A stretch of 15,599 nucleotides of DNA from JAHEDH01 sp965364515 (GCA_965364515.1 CBDTXZ010000058.1:1-15599), one strand, 5' to 3'. Positions 1 to 8,416 are shown, counted from the first letter of the stretch. Numbers and translations: made by a program. Notes: generated from the letters alone by a model not told the origin.

Positions 1-128
1 CCCTCACGCTCGAGGCGATGGCTCGCACGCTCACCGATGATCCGCGAGCCGCCGATTGGAATCTGCGGCAAGCGGAATTGTTCGAGCAGCTCGGCGTCAT
101 CGCGACCCCGATGATCCCACTCGGCTGA
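1..128 (+). CDS. 3' end of an unidentified protein-coding gene (partial)
   Basis: An open frame runs from the window edge (first full codon at position 3) to TGA at 126-128 and gives 41 residues ending in ...GVIATPMIPLG. Codon use is GC-rich at third positions like the neighbouring genes, and the peptide has an amphipathic helical look (AADWNLRQAELFEQLGV), so it is probably the C-terminus of a real protein. There is too little sequence to name a family. It converges with the giant gene on the other strand: only 6 bases separate the two stop codons, so no room exists for a separate terminator between them. Moderately sure it is coding; function unknown. Confidence 0.55.
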   Translation, partial: LTLEAMARTLTDDPRAADWNLRQAELFEQLGVIATPMIPLG

Positions 129-134
129 AGCCGG

Positions 135-3100
135 TCAGGCTTTGTAAACGAACTGGGCCTTGTACGTGACGAGGCCTTCGCCATTCGGGTACACAGGCTC
201 GCCGGTTGTTGGATCTTGCGCCGTTGGATCTTGTCCCACCGTGAAGTCGAGCACATGCGGTGCCGTCCCTGTGAAGCCGTCGGTGTTCAAGTTGTAGATA
301 TAGCCCTTGAGCTTCCCGTCATAGCGGAACTCGAAGGTCGGGTCGCTGTTCGCTTGTCCCGAGTCCTGCGGCTCGACGGCACCGCCGTCGACCTGATATG
401 CGTACACCTGCAGGGTCTTGGCGGAGATGTTCTCCTCGGTGCCATCACACTGGACGTCGTAGGTGTTCGTCGTGATCCGGATCTTGACGGCAACCGCTCC
501 GCTCGTCGTCTTGTCCGGGTCATACAGATAGCAGTATCCGTAGGTCACGGCGTACGTGTCGTCGATCGAGAAGTCGTTGCCCGCATTGTCTGTCACAGTG
601 ACTTCGACCACCGGGATGGATCCGGTCTCCGAAGACGGAAGTGTCACGGTTCCGCTGGTCGGTCCGTCGCTCAGAACTGCTCCATCGACGGTGACCACAC
701 ACGAGGCAACGCCGGACAGGTCATCGGAGCACGAGAATGTCGCGGTGGCCTCTTCGCCGGTCAGCACGTTGCCGCTCAGGGACAGCGTCGCCGTCGGATT
801 CGTCTTGTCGATCTTGACGATGAACGTGTCGGTGGTTTCGTTCCCGAGCGCGTCGGTTGCGGTGTAGGCGATGGTGTAGCTGCCATCGTCGCCAAGGCTG
901 ATCGGGATCGTTGCAGGTGCTCCGTTGACCGTTGCTGTGACTTCTGCGCCGCCTGATTCTGTGTCGGTGGCAAGGATGTCTACGTTCACTGGTTGGTTGG
1001 TCCAGGTGTCCGACTGGTAGGTGGCACCGTCAGGGCCTGCTGTTGCGTTCACGCTGACTTCTGGGCCTGTTCGGTCGATCTTGACCGTGAAGGACTCAGA
1101 AGTGGACGAGTTTCCTGCGACATCGGTTGCGTCGAAGCTGATCGTCGTTTCGCCCTCGGTGTCGACGTTGACCGTGTGGGCCAATGTGGCTGCACCGAGC
1201 GGATCGGATGCAACCTCTACGCCGTCGATCGAGAGGCTCGCCACCCCGGACTCGTCATCGGTTGCCGTCACCGTGACGTCCACCGAATTGGCGTTCGTCC
1301 ACGTGTTCGAGACGTATTCGGACCCGGCGTCGGTGAGTCCAGCCGCTGAGACGGCCGGTGATGTCGTGTCGATGTTGACCGGTACGGACTGCTCGATTTC
1401 GGTGTTGCCGACGAAATCGACAGCTCGGAAGTAGAACGCAGTGCTACTGGTCACCACCACTGGTCCGCCGTAGGTCGTGTAGGTCGACTCGCCTTCGAGG
1501 CGATACTCGATCCGCTCGACACCCGAGCCGAACGGGTCGAACGCAGTGAGTGTCACCGTCTGGGTGTTGCCGGCTGACGCTGCAACATCGGCCTGTGACT
1601 CTGGTGCCGAGCCATCGATCGCAACGAACAACAGTCCCTGCTTGTCGGGGTTCTCGCAGTCGTTTCCGGCGAAGACGCGGAGCAGGTGACCACCGTCGCC
1701 GGTGATCGCGATGATCCCACCGTCCGGCACCGGGCTGTTGAACTGCCCGTCGAGCACATAACTGCACAGCGGTGACTCCGAGGTCGCGAGCGCAATGACG
1801 TTGTTGCCGTACCAACCGAAGGTCGGTGATCCGGACTGCTGCTGGTCCACGGTCACGGTCACCCCCTGAGCCAGCTGTGGGGTGACCGTGTCGAAATTGA
1901 TCGCCTTACCGGTCGCGAGCCTGACTCCGCCCAAATTCGAGACTGCCTGGATCACGTACTCGAAAGAGGTAGCTGTGCTGCCGTCAGGCCGGGGCCGTCC
2001 TCCGAGCCACTGGAACGAGCCGTCGACAGGTGCGAGATCTGTGGCCAGCCACGGCCCGCTTGCGTTCTCTTCACGGAACAGGACGAGCACTCGTTCGACG
2101 GTGCTACCGGCTGCCGGTTCCACCGTGATGTCGAAGTGCACCACGTCGTCGCCGTAACGGCCGACGCTCTGTGCGATGAATGGCTCGGCAACCGGGCTTC
2201 CCGCGGGTCGGTACAACGTCTGCAGTTCGATGTCGGTAAAGATCTCGATCCGGTCTTCACAGGTCTCCGTGTAATGGCGCGCTGGGACGACGACCACGCG
2301 ATCACGCACCGTCCCGTCGTCGGCGATACCGCGTCTCACGCCTGATTGAATCGAAGCCGGGAAGGTGATCTCGCCCGCCCGGGTCCTGGCGTCAGCGGTC
2401 TCGCCACCGGGCGTGTATTGCTCGCCGGCCTGAGGGTCGAACACAACCGGAGTGAAGGGGAGCTTGTCCGAAGACTCCAGGCCCGTGACGAGCACTCCGG
2501 CCACCTGGCGCCCGGCGGAGCTCACGTCGATCGTCTCCTGTGGAAGAATCGACCGTCCCTGCACTGTGAGCAGGTCGTAGCCTGGAGTCCAGGCGCCTGG
2601 CGTGAGGCCTCCGACTGCCAGGGCGTCGTAGTTGAGGGAGTACATCGAGCTCTCCAAGCCGGTGAACGGATCGTTGAACACGGTCGGTTCAGTGGCGGCT
2701 TCAGCTGGAGCGAATGCCAACGGAGCGGCTGCCGACGTCACCACGCTCGACATCGGCAGGCCGTAGAGGGTGAACTCCTCGAGGATCTTGATGTCGTACG
2801 GCGTGATCGTGTAGAGCGAGGAGACGTACTCCTGCTTTGCGCCTACCAGCGCCTTCCCGATCGGCATGGAGCCGACTCGCTCAGCGTAGAGACTGGACAG
2901 CCGCTCAGAGAGTGCCACGACCTCGGTGTCGCCATAGCCGTAGCCGGTATTGCCGAGCCACGTGGAACCCTTTTGTGCGGCCGCCTGCGCCCAGTCTGTC
3001 ACTGCGTTCTCGATGATCGAGTCAGGAACCGACAGAGCTGCGTGACAGCCCATCGAGAACACGTGATACGGCTGCCCTTCTAGGACGGAGAGCCAATCCG

Positions 3101-6100
3101 AGACCGTGTACAAATCGTCTTCGGTCCCTGCGAGATTCTCGTTTGCCGGGAGGAGGCGGGTCTCGTCGAAGTGGGCGTTGATCGAGGCGAGGCTCAAGGG
3201 CACAGCCGGGAACAACGCATCTTCGAGGTCTTGGGCCGTCCACGTTTCCGAGATGAGTGGCGAGACGGAGAACTCGGCGGCGAGTGCCGAAGCGACGTTC
3301 TGCGCGCCATCGGCGAGGAAGTCGTATCCCGAGACCAGCGCGTCGCCGGTTGCACCAGCGAGCGTGTTGGACGGGTCGCCATCAGTGAGCAGGCCGGCGT
3401 TGTCCAGGTAGCGGGTGATCGTTCCCTCGATCTCGGTTGCGGATTCGACGAGTCGTCCAACGGCGAACTCCGGCACGAAGAACTCTCGATCCGCGACTGC
3501 GATGCCCCTGAGAGAGCCGTAGGGATCGTCACTCTGGTAGAAGCCCTCGGTGAGTGCCGCCTTGAGTTGTCCGACCTCGGCGATGGTGAGCCCGTGCACG
3601 GCCTCGTTCGAGACGAACACGCCGTCGGTCATCCTTGCGAACGGAATCTGTGAGTCGTCTCCGACGATCACGACGTACTCCAGGCCCGGGTTGGCGTCGA
3701 TGATCGGGTCGAGGACAGATGATCCGATCATCCGGACCACGTCGTTGGCCGCCAGTGGATCACACGGCGTTAACGCCCAGGCGTTCAACGCTGCCGCCAC
3801 TTCGCCGTCCAGATCGACCGCGATCAACGCTGGCGTGATGCCCGTGTCTCCCCAGCCTGTGTCCGATACGAGGCTCTGGAGCGTGCCCGCATCGCCATAC
3901 GTGCTCGAGTTGTACAGGAACAAGGCGTTGATCCCCGTCGGGACCGGGGCGTCTCCGCCGGTCGGCAGGGTTCCGAGCTCCCCGGGGCAAACCACATCGG
4001 GGAGAGGCGTGGTCCGCAGCCTCAGTGCGAACGCTTGGTTCGCGGTGGCTCCGTTGTACCCCGACACCTGGATCGTGTAGATCCCGGGTCGGAGGGCGCC
4101 GGTGTCGATCAGCTCATCGGCCGTTCCCCGTCGAGCGGCGACGGCATGCAGCACCTGACCTGCGGGCGGCTCGAGCGGGAGGTCGTTGAGCGCGTTGGGG
4201 TCGAGGACGTCGTCGTCGGGTGTCAGGTCGTAGGCGAAGTCGTCTACGAACCCGTACCCGACTTCTGGCTCACCGCGCAGCGGGGCCTCGAACGGTGGGC
4301 CAAACAGGACCAGGTCGAGGTCGTCTGCCAGATTGCTGAGGTTGATCCGAGCTTGCGCCCGTCCTGTGAGTTCGAACTGGTACAGCTCCGTCTCGCCCGA
4401 CGTGGCGATGTGGGCGAGTTCGACGTTGTCAGTCAGGACGGTTCCGGTCGACGGTGCGCCCTCGACGACTGTGATCGAGGCAGTCGCTGGACCGGCCTCG
4501 GCAGTCTGAACGTCTGCCTCTGCACACACGGAGGCGGATGCCTCGAACGAACCGAGCTCCACGCCGGCCCAGACCGGCACGGACAGCACATACTGCCCTT
4601 CCGACAGCGCCAGATCCAGGAAGACCAGGTCGCCGGCTGTCAGGCAGGTGGTCGAAGGATCGAGCGCCGTCGGCAGAAGCGTTCCGTCACCAACTCCATC
4701 GAGCCGAACGTAGGGCACCGTCAGGTCCTCAACCGTGCCATCGGGTCGCGCGAACGTGAACCCGTCGGGCAGTGTGAGCCCTACATCGACCAGGGACTCA
4801 GGGCCCTGGACGTCGATCGTGATCTCGTAGTCGAACGTCGGCTGTTTGATGCCGTCGCCCTCCCGTGTGGTCCCGGTGTTGTCCGCAGCGTCGGCCAGCG
4901 GCAACGAAGCGAGGTCGCCGAGCTCTTCCCACGCCAGGGTCGACGAAGGGATCAACCCAAAGAGGAGGTCTGCGAGGGTGTAGTCGGAGTCGGCGAGCGG
5001 CCCGGAGCCGAATGCCTCGAGGAGATCGCCGACAGTCCCGCCTTCAAAGAGATCGAAAGCCTGGACGAACAACTCGGGGTTTTCGGCCGCGACATCTCCG
5101 AGGGTTTCGTAGTCCGAGGGATCACACGTTCCGCAAATGGCTGAGAGCTGGATCGCCGAGAGCTGGATGGCTGAGAGCTGGATCGCAGACAGCTGGGTGG
5201 AAGCCCAATCGATCGCTGAGAGTTGGATGGCCGAGAGCTGGATGGCCGAGAGCTGCGCCGGCTCCAAGCTTCCGATTGCCGAGAGTTGGATGGCGGATAG
5301 CTGGATGGCGGAGAGCTGCGCCGTGTCCAAAGTGTCGTCGCTGTAGGCCGACTGAGCAGCAAGCTCCAACAGACTGTCGCTCATCTGCAGGTTGGTGCAT
5401 TCGGTTTCATCCAGGCCGAGAGCGCTGCACCACAGCTGTTTGTTCTCTGTGTCGATTGCCGAGAGTTGGAGGACTTCCAGCGGAAGCTGGGCGATGACGA
5501 TCGCCGAGAGCTGGATGGCCGACAGCTGCGTCGATCGGAAATCGATGTCGGCCAGTGTGATCCCCGGCTCGGCGGCGATCAGTTCGGGGAAAGTCAGCGC
5601 CTGAAGCGGGAAGCCGCAGTACTCCTGCGTGCCGTTGGCGTCACAAAGGAGATCGTCGATCTGAGTACCTTCGTCGTATTGGGAGATCGCCGACAGCTGG
5701 ATCTGAGAGAGGTCGATTGCCGAGAGCTGGATCGCCGAGAGCTGGAGTGCTTCGGTGAGGATGGCCGAGAGCTGGATGGCGGAGAGCTGGATCGCCGACA
5801 GCTGGGCTGTCAGCAGGGTGGCAACCTCAGGATTGATTGCCGAGAGCTGGATCGCCGAGAGCTGGATGGCGGAGAGCTGAATGGCGGAGAGCTGAATTGC
5901 CGAGAGCTGTGTGGAGGCGGTCGTTCCGAACTCCTCAGCGGCGACGCTCGCCGGTTGGAGGTTCTCGAGCGGCACGCTGACAGCGCCGACTTCCACCGCG
6001 TCGATGCTCGTCGTCAGGTCGACGTCGATCCCGAGGCTCACTTCGAATGCTCCGAGGTCGCAGGCGTCTACGCGATCTCTGCCGCGCTGGTCGGTGTCGA

Positions 6101-7199
6101 CGGGGGCAACGGCGTATGTGTCGGCAGCGAGCGGATCGCACGAGTCGGCGGCGTCGATGGCGAACACGGCGCCGGGGTCGTTGGGGTCGAGCGGGTGGGT
6201 CGGGGTTGGGCCGCCGAAGTCGCCCGGTCCGGGCAGGGTCAATGAGACGCCCTCGACTTCGAGGTCGATCGTCTGTGCGCCGGGGTTACAGCCCTGGCTG
6301 GAACTGACCAGGTTCACCCCGACGAAGTCCGGGGTGCCCGAGCAGTCGTGGAACTGGCCGTCGGAACCGATGTTGTTGGCGACGATCGAGCTCTTGACCG
6401 TGAGCGTTCCGCCGTTTCGGAGCGTGCCGGCGCCGATCTTGTTGGTCGACTCGTTGGTGTGGACGGTCACGAAGGAGAGGTATGCGGTGCCCGCGGTCGA
6501 GAGGCCGCCGCCACCCTTTCCGACGTTCTGCGTCAGCGTGGAGTTGACGAGCGAGAGCGTGCCGTCGTTCTCGATGCCTCCACCCTTGCGGCTGGCCGTG
6601 TTCGCTTGGAGCGTCGAACGCCGGATGATGGCGGTCCCGGCGTTGTAGAGGCCGCCGCCCTCGTCGGCGCTGTTCCCGAAGACGAATGCGTCGTTCAGAT
6701 TCAGTGTCGCGCCGGCGCCGACGTTGATGGCGCCCCCTTTGCCGTTCGTGTTGGCGCCGGTGATTGTGAGGTTGGAGATCGTCGCGCTGCCCGACGGAAT
6801 CGAGAACGCCGAGAAACCCGGGCCGTTGCCGCCACCCGTGGCACAGATCGTGACGGCGGTTCGCGGTGAAGCGTCATCGACGCAGACGTTGTCGACGAGC
6901 GTGCCGCTTGCGTCATAGAAGAGCCGGTCGGGTTCCCAGGCGGACTCGGGCAAGCCTTCGAGCGTGGCGCCTTCCGGAATGACCACCGTGTCGGACAGCA
7001 CGTAGAGGCCGGGGTCGAGCTGTACGCCTGACCTTGTGTCGTCGGCGTCCGGGAATTGGGCCCACGAATCGATCTGGACCGGTGCCGCAGCTGCGACGGG
7101 GATCTGGCCGAGCGTGCCTGTCAACAGGCTGGTCAGCAGGGTGAACGCCAGCACAACGTGCAGCGCGGTGGTCGTAGACCGGTTCCATTGATACGTCAT
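135..7199 (-). CDS. Giant secreted QLSAI-repeat protein with beta-helix, C25 (gingipain-type) peptidase and Ig-like domains
   Basis: A 2354-aa protein, exported and probably a surface or secreted protease. The open frame extends upstream to 7328, but ATG at 7199 is preferred: it has an AGGGAG ribosome site 10 nt upstream and starts directly with a signal peptide (hydrophobic 12-31, Ala-rich cleavage region 36-39). Domains in order (approximate residues): right-handed beta-helix with GGG-rich turns (40-385) closing with RGRDRVDACDLGAFE, as in 'choice-of-anchor Q' proteins; QLSAI tract (431-688); beta-rich segment (760-920); PPC-like domain (920-1062); peptidase C25 domain (1090-1485) with VVIVGDDSQIPFAR, EFAVGRLVES, NAHFDETRLLP (candidate catalytic His1343), SMGCHAALS (candidate Cys1385), NTGYGYGDTEV and TLYGLPM; beta-sandwich region (1490-1935); about three Ig-like repeats joined by VKIDRTGPEV/VKIDKTNPTA linkers (1940-2218); C-terminal domain (2219-2354, YDPDKTTSG, GYIYNLNT, KAQFVYK) resembling PxKF domains. 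No LPXTG, SLH or C-terminal membrane anchor is visible. Family assignments are from motif recognition; the role (adhesion plus proteolysis) is inferred. Confidence 0.9.
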   Translation of the reverse strand: MTYQWNRSTTTALHVVLAFTLLTSLLTGTLGQIPVAAAAPVQIDSWAQFPDADDTRSGVQLDPGLYVLSDTVVIPEGATLEGLPESAWEPDRLFYDASGTLVDNVCVDDASPRTAVTICATGGGNGPGFSAFSIPSGSATISNLTITGANTNGKGGAINVGAGATLNLNDAFVFGNSADEGGGLYNAGTAIIRRSTLQANTASRKGGGIENDGTLSLVNSTLTQNVGKGGGGLSTAGTAYLSFVTVHTNESTNKIGAGTLRNGGTLTVKSSIVANNIGSDGQFHDCSGTPDFVGVNLVSSSQGCNPGAQTIDLEVEGVSLTLPGPGDFGGPTPTHPLDPNDPGAVFAIDAADSCDPLAADTYAVAPVDTDQRGRDRVDACDLGAFEVSLGIDVDLTTSIDAVEVGAVSVPLENLQPASVAAEEFGTTASTQLSAIQLSAIQLSAIQLSAIQLSAINPEVATLLTAQLSAIQLSAIQLSAILTEALQLSAIQLSAIDLSQIQLSAISQYDEGTQIDDLLCDANGTQEYCGFPLQALTFPELIAAEPGITLADIDFRSTQLSAIQLSAIVIAQLPLEVLQLSAIDTENKQLWCSALGLDETECTNLQMSDSLLELAAQSAYSDDTLDTAQLSAIQLSAIQLSAIGSLEPAQLSAIQLSAIQLSAIDWASTQLSAIQLSAIQLSAIQLSAICGTCDPSDYETLGDVAAENPELFVQAFDLFEGGTVGDLLEAFGSGPLADSDYTLADLLFGLIPSSTLAWEELGDLASLPLADAADNTGTTREGDGIKQPTFDYEITIDVQGPESLVDVGLTLPDGFTFARPDGTVEDLTVPYVRLDGVGDGTLLPTALDPSTTCLTAGDLVFLDLALSEGQYVLSVPVWAGVELGSFEASASVCAEADVQTAEAGPATASITVVEGAPSTGTVLTDNVELAHIATSGETELYQFELTGRAQARINLSNLADDLDLVLFGPPFEAPLRGEPEVGYGFVDDFAYDLTPDDDVLDPNALNDLPLEPPAGQVLHAVAARRGTADELIDTGALRPGIYTIQVSGYNGATANQAFALRLRTTPLPDVVCPGELGTLPTGGDAPVPTGINALFLYNSSTYGDAGTLQSLVSDTGWGDTGITPALIAVDLDGEVAAALNAWALTPCDPLAANDVVRMIGSSVLDPIIDANPGLEYVVIVGDDSQIPFARMTDGVFVSNEAVHGLTIAEVGQLKAALTEGFYQSDDPYGSLRGIAVADREFFVPEFAVGRLVESATEIEGTITRYLDNAGLLTDGDPSNTLAGATGDALVSGYDFLADGAQNVASALAAEFSVSPLISETWTAQDLEDALFPAVPLSLASINAHFDETRLLPANENLAGTEDDLYTVSDWLSVLEGQPYHVFSMGCHAALSVPDSIIENAVTDWAQAAAQKGSTWLGNTGYGYGDTEVVALSERLSSLYAERVGSMPIGKALVGAKQEYVSSLYTITPYDIKILEEFTLYGLPMSSVVTSAAAPLAFAPAEAATEPTVFNDPFTGLESSMYSLNYDALAVGGLTPGAWTPGYDLLTVQGRSILPQETIDVSSAGRQVAGVLVTGLESSDKLPFTPVVFDPQAGEQYTPGGETADARTRAGEITFPASIQSGVRRGIADDGTVRDRVVVVPARHYTETCEDRIEIFTDIELQTLYRPAGSPVAEPFIAQSVGRYGDDVVHFDITVEPAAGSTVERVLVLFREENASGPWLATDLAPVDGSFQWLGGRPRPDGSTATSFEYVIQAVSNLGGVRLATGKAINFDTVTPQLAQGVTVTVDQQQSGSPTFGWYGNNVIALATSESPLCSYVLDGQFNSPVPDGGIIAITGDGGHLLRVFAGNDCENPDKQGLLFVAIDGSAPESQADVAASAGNTQTVTLTAFDPFGSGVERIEYRLEGESTYTTYGGPVVVTSSTAFYFRAVDFVGNTEIEQSVPVNIDTTSPAVSAAGLTDAGSEYVSNTWTNANSVDVTVTATDDESGVASLSIDGVEVASDPLGAATLAHTVNVDTEGETTISFDATDVAGNSSTSESFTVKIDRTGPEVSVNATAGPDGATYQSDTWTNQPVNVDILATDTESGGAEVTATVNGAPATIPISLGDDGSYTIAYTATDALGNETTDTFIVKIDKTNPTATLSLSGNVLTGEEATATFSCSDDLSGVASCVVTVDGAVLSDGPTSGTVTLPSSETGSIPVVEVTVTDNAGNDFSIDDTYAVTYGYCYLYDPDKTTSGAVAVKIRITTNTYDVQCDGTEENISAKTLQVYAYQVDGGAVEPQDSGQANSDPTFEFRYDGKLKGYIYNLNTDGFTGTAPHVLDFTVGQDPTAQDPTTGEPVYPNGEGLVTYKAQFVYKA
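5136..5909 (-). repeat. In-frame 15-bp repeat tract encoding 24 copies of QLSAI
   Basis: On the minus strand this stretch codes residues 431-688 of the giant protein. Exact QLSAI copies occur in blocks of 5, 3, 2, 1 (after the variant DLSQI), 2, 1, 3, 3 and 4. The interruptions are NPEVATLLTA (10 aa), LTEAL (5), DLSQI (5), a 52-aa insert, VIAQLPLEVL (10), a 45-aa insert, GSLEPA (6) and DWAST (5). On the plus strand the unit looks like GCCGAGAGCTGGATS. Copies differ at the DNA level, but the differences between exact units are all synonymous. A five-residue period with regular L and I suggests a solenoid, but the classic pentapeptide-repeat consensus A(D/N)LXX is not matched. Confidence 0.97.
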
Positions 7200-7338
7200 C
7201 TGCCCAAGTCTCCCTAGTTCACCCTCGCCGAGCGCCGTTCGGACTACGCCATCATCGCGTGAGTCATCTGGCTGTGTCGTCCGAATCCAATCCTTTGCAT
7301 ACCGGCAGGTTTCTGCCCGAGGTCCCACCAGATCGGAA
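7200..7338 (-). promoter_or_regulatory. Structured 5' leader of the giant gene, with ribosome site
   Basis: Between the predicted transcription start (about 7338) and the ATG lies about 139 nt of leader. On the minus strand it can form a hairpin GGCAG-AAAC-CTGCC (arms 7313-7317 and 7304-7308) and a longer stem TTCGGAC/GTCCGAA (arms 7279-7285 and 7238-7244) enclosing 34 nt. The ribosome site AGGGAG is at 7210-7215. Between the stems lies GGTATGCAAAGG, which vaguely recalls the GCAAAG strand of c-di-GMP-I riboswitches, but the rest of that fold is not recognisable. Regulatory function is inferred from the long leader and the stems only. Confidence 0.4.
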
Positions 7339-7344
7339 ACCGTG

Positions 7345-7350
7345 AGCCTA
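7345..7350 (-). promoter_or_regulatory. Candidate -10 element (TAGGCT) of the giant gene
   Basis: The minus strand reads TAGGCT here, the same hexamer found just upstream of glgB on the other strand. No good -35 is visible 17 bp further upstream. If used, transcription would start near 7338 and leave a leader of about 139 nt. The rest of the gap up to the reductase stop codon (7351-7468) shows no gene and no convincing terminator. Confidence 0.35.
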
Positions 7351-7468
7351 GGCGATCAGCCCGGGTCGGATGCTCATGAATGGTTTTCACTCGGAATGAC
7401 TAGTCCATCGAGAGCCATGGTCGGAGTGCCGTCGCCGGCCGAGTTCCAGGGGCGCCGCGGGATGCGTC

Positions 7469-8398
7469 TCATCCGACCTCGTGCTGGATTCCGAGTGTCT
7501 CGGCGACCGCCTCGGTGAGCGGGGTGCTCTGGAAGGGGCCGAAGGTCGACTCGAATCGGCTCGAGTCGGCGACGAATGGCTGACTCCACTGGTAGTAGAC
7601 GCCGAGACTCTCTCTCGAGATCGAGTGGAAGGGGGCGGCAATCATCAGCATCGGCTTGGAGATGCGCCCCTTCGAGCCCGCCAAGCCCGCCGTCTCAGTG
7701 ACGAGGTCGAGGAACTCCGCTCCGGTCACGGTGGCGATGTGGGGGAGGACCCAGTGATGGCCATCGGCCCGTTCGTCGGTCCCCAGGACCACGTAGGCCC
7801 GGGCGACGTCCGGTAGATATGCGAGCGAATGAGCGACGTCGGTTCGTCCCATCCACTTCGGTGCCTTCCCTTCCGAGATGGGTTCGATCGCCAGGGCGGT
7901 GACTGTCGAGTTCGCCGAATCGGGGCCGAAGTAGTCCGATGCCCGTCCGCTCGTGACCCGCACGTCCCGTGTGATGGCGGCGTCGAGCATCTCGACCATC
8001 TCGATGCGGACCTTCCCCTTCTTGTCGGCGGCACCCATCGGGGTGTCTTCGGTCATCGGGGACGACCCCGGTCCGTACATGTAGAGGTTGTCGACCATGA
8101 CCAGCTTGGCGCCGCCCTGCTCGACGGCGTCGAGCACATTGCGCAGCATCGCTGGGAAGCGCCCTTGCCACTTGTCGTACGGCGGCTGCGCTGCGAGATA
8201 CACCACGTCACTTCCGGCCACGGCCTCGGCCGCACCAGCTGCCGTCTCGATGTCGGCGGCGAGTGTCTCCTCGGCATCAGGCAGGGGTGAGCCCGATCGG
8301 TTGACGGTTCTGACGCGGTGGCCCTGGCGGATGAGCTCTTCGGCGATCGAACGGCCGGCGCCGCCGGTAGCGCCGAGCACGGTGTGCAGTGTCGACAT
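7469..8398 (-). CDS. NAD(P)-binding SDR / NmrA-type epimerase-reductase
   Basis: A 309-aa soluble cytoplasmic protein of the extended short-chain dehydrogenase/NAD-dependent epimerase superfamily. The N-terminus has a Rossmann nucleotide-binding strand-turn-helix, VLGATGGAGRSIAEEL, with the glycine motif at residues 9-15, followed by VVYLAAQPPY and VMVDNLYMYGPG. The usual YxxxK catalytic pair is not evident; after the YMYGP tyrosines the chain continues with ADKKGKVR. A catalytic role is therefore open, and an atypical reductase or an NmrA-like redox sensor are both possible. The frame is open to 8446, but that ATG lies inside the -10 element. ATG at 8398 has AAAGGG 5 nt upstream and starts the Rossmann fold directly, so it is chosen. 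The gene lies downstream of the MFS gene on the same strand but has its own strong promoter with twin operators. The substrate cannot be read from sequence. Confidence 0.85.
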   Translation of the reverse strand: MSTLHTVLGATGGAGRSIAEELIRQGHRVRTVNRSGSPLPDAEETLAADIETAAGAAEAVAGSDVVYLAAQPPYDKWQGRFPAMLRNVLDAVEQGGAKLVMVDNLYMYGPGSSPMTEDTPMGAADKKGKVRIEMVEMLDAAITRDVRVTSGRASDYFGPDSANSTVTALAIEPISEGKAPKWMGRTDVAHSLAYLPDVARAYVVLGTDERADGHHWVLPHIATVTGAEFLDLVTETAGLAGSKGRISKPMLMIAAPFHSISRESLGVYYQWSQPFVADSSRFESTFGPFQSTPLTEAVAETLGIQHEVG

Positions 8399-8416
8399 GA
8401 AGTCCCTTTCCATGAG

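Noticed and set aside
216..956. Plus-strand ORF of 246 aa
   Set aside because: Antisense shadow of the Ig-like and C-terminal domains of the giant gene; Arg/Val/Asp-rich with no recognisable motif, as expected in high-GC DNA.
4035..5144. Plus-strand ORF of 369 aa
   Set aside because: Lies fully opposite the PPC-like region and the segment upstream of it in the giant protein; composition is that of an antisense high-GC frame.
5137..5346. Plus-strand ORF with AESWI/AESWM repeats
   Set aside because: It is the antisense reading of the QLSAI units. It has no ribosome site, and its residue changes (AESW, ADSW) follow the synonymous variation of the minus strand.
5136..5909. CRISPR-like array of short direct repeats
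   Set aside because: Units are 15 bp, contiguous, in frame, and vary only synonymously; interruptions are of uneven length and coding. This is a protein repeat.
7200..7328. 43-residue N-terminal extension of the giant protein (ATG at 7328)
   Set aside because: It would put a polar stretch before the signal peptide, has no ribosome site, and covers the structured leader; ATG at 7199 has AGGGAG and the signal peptide.
7200..7345. c-di-GMP-I riboswitch
   Set aside because: Only the GCAAAG string and a nearby GGGCAGAAACC are reminiscent. The P2 hairpin with its tetraloop, the receptor and the closing GG...CC strands are not found; kept only as a weak pointer for a covariance search.
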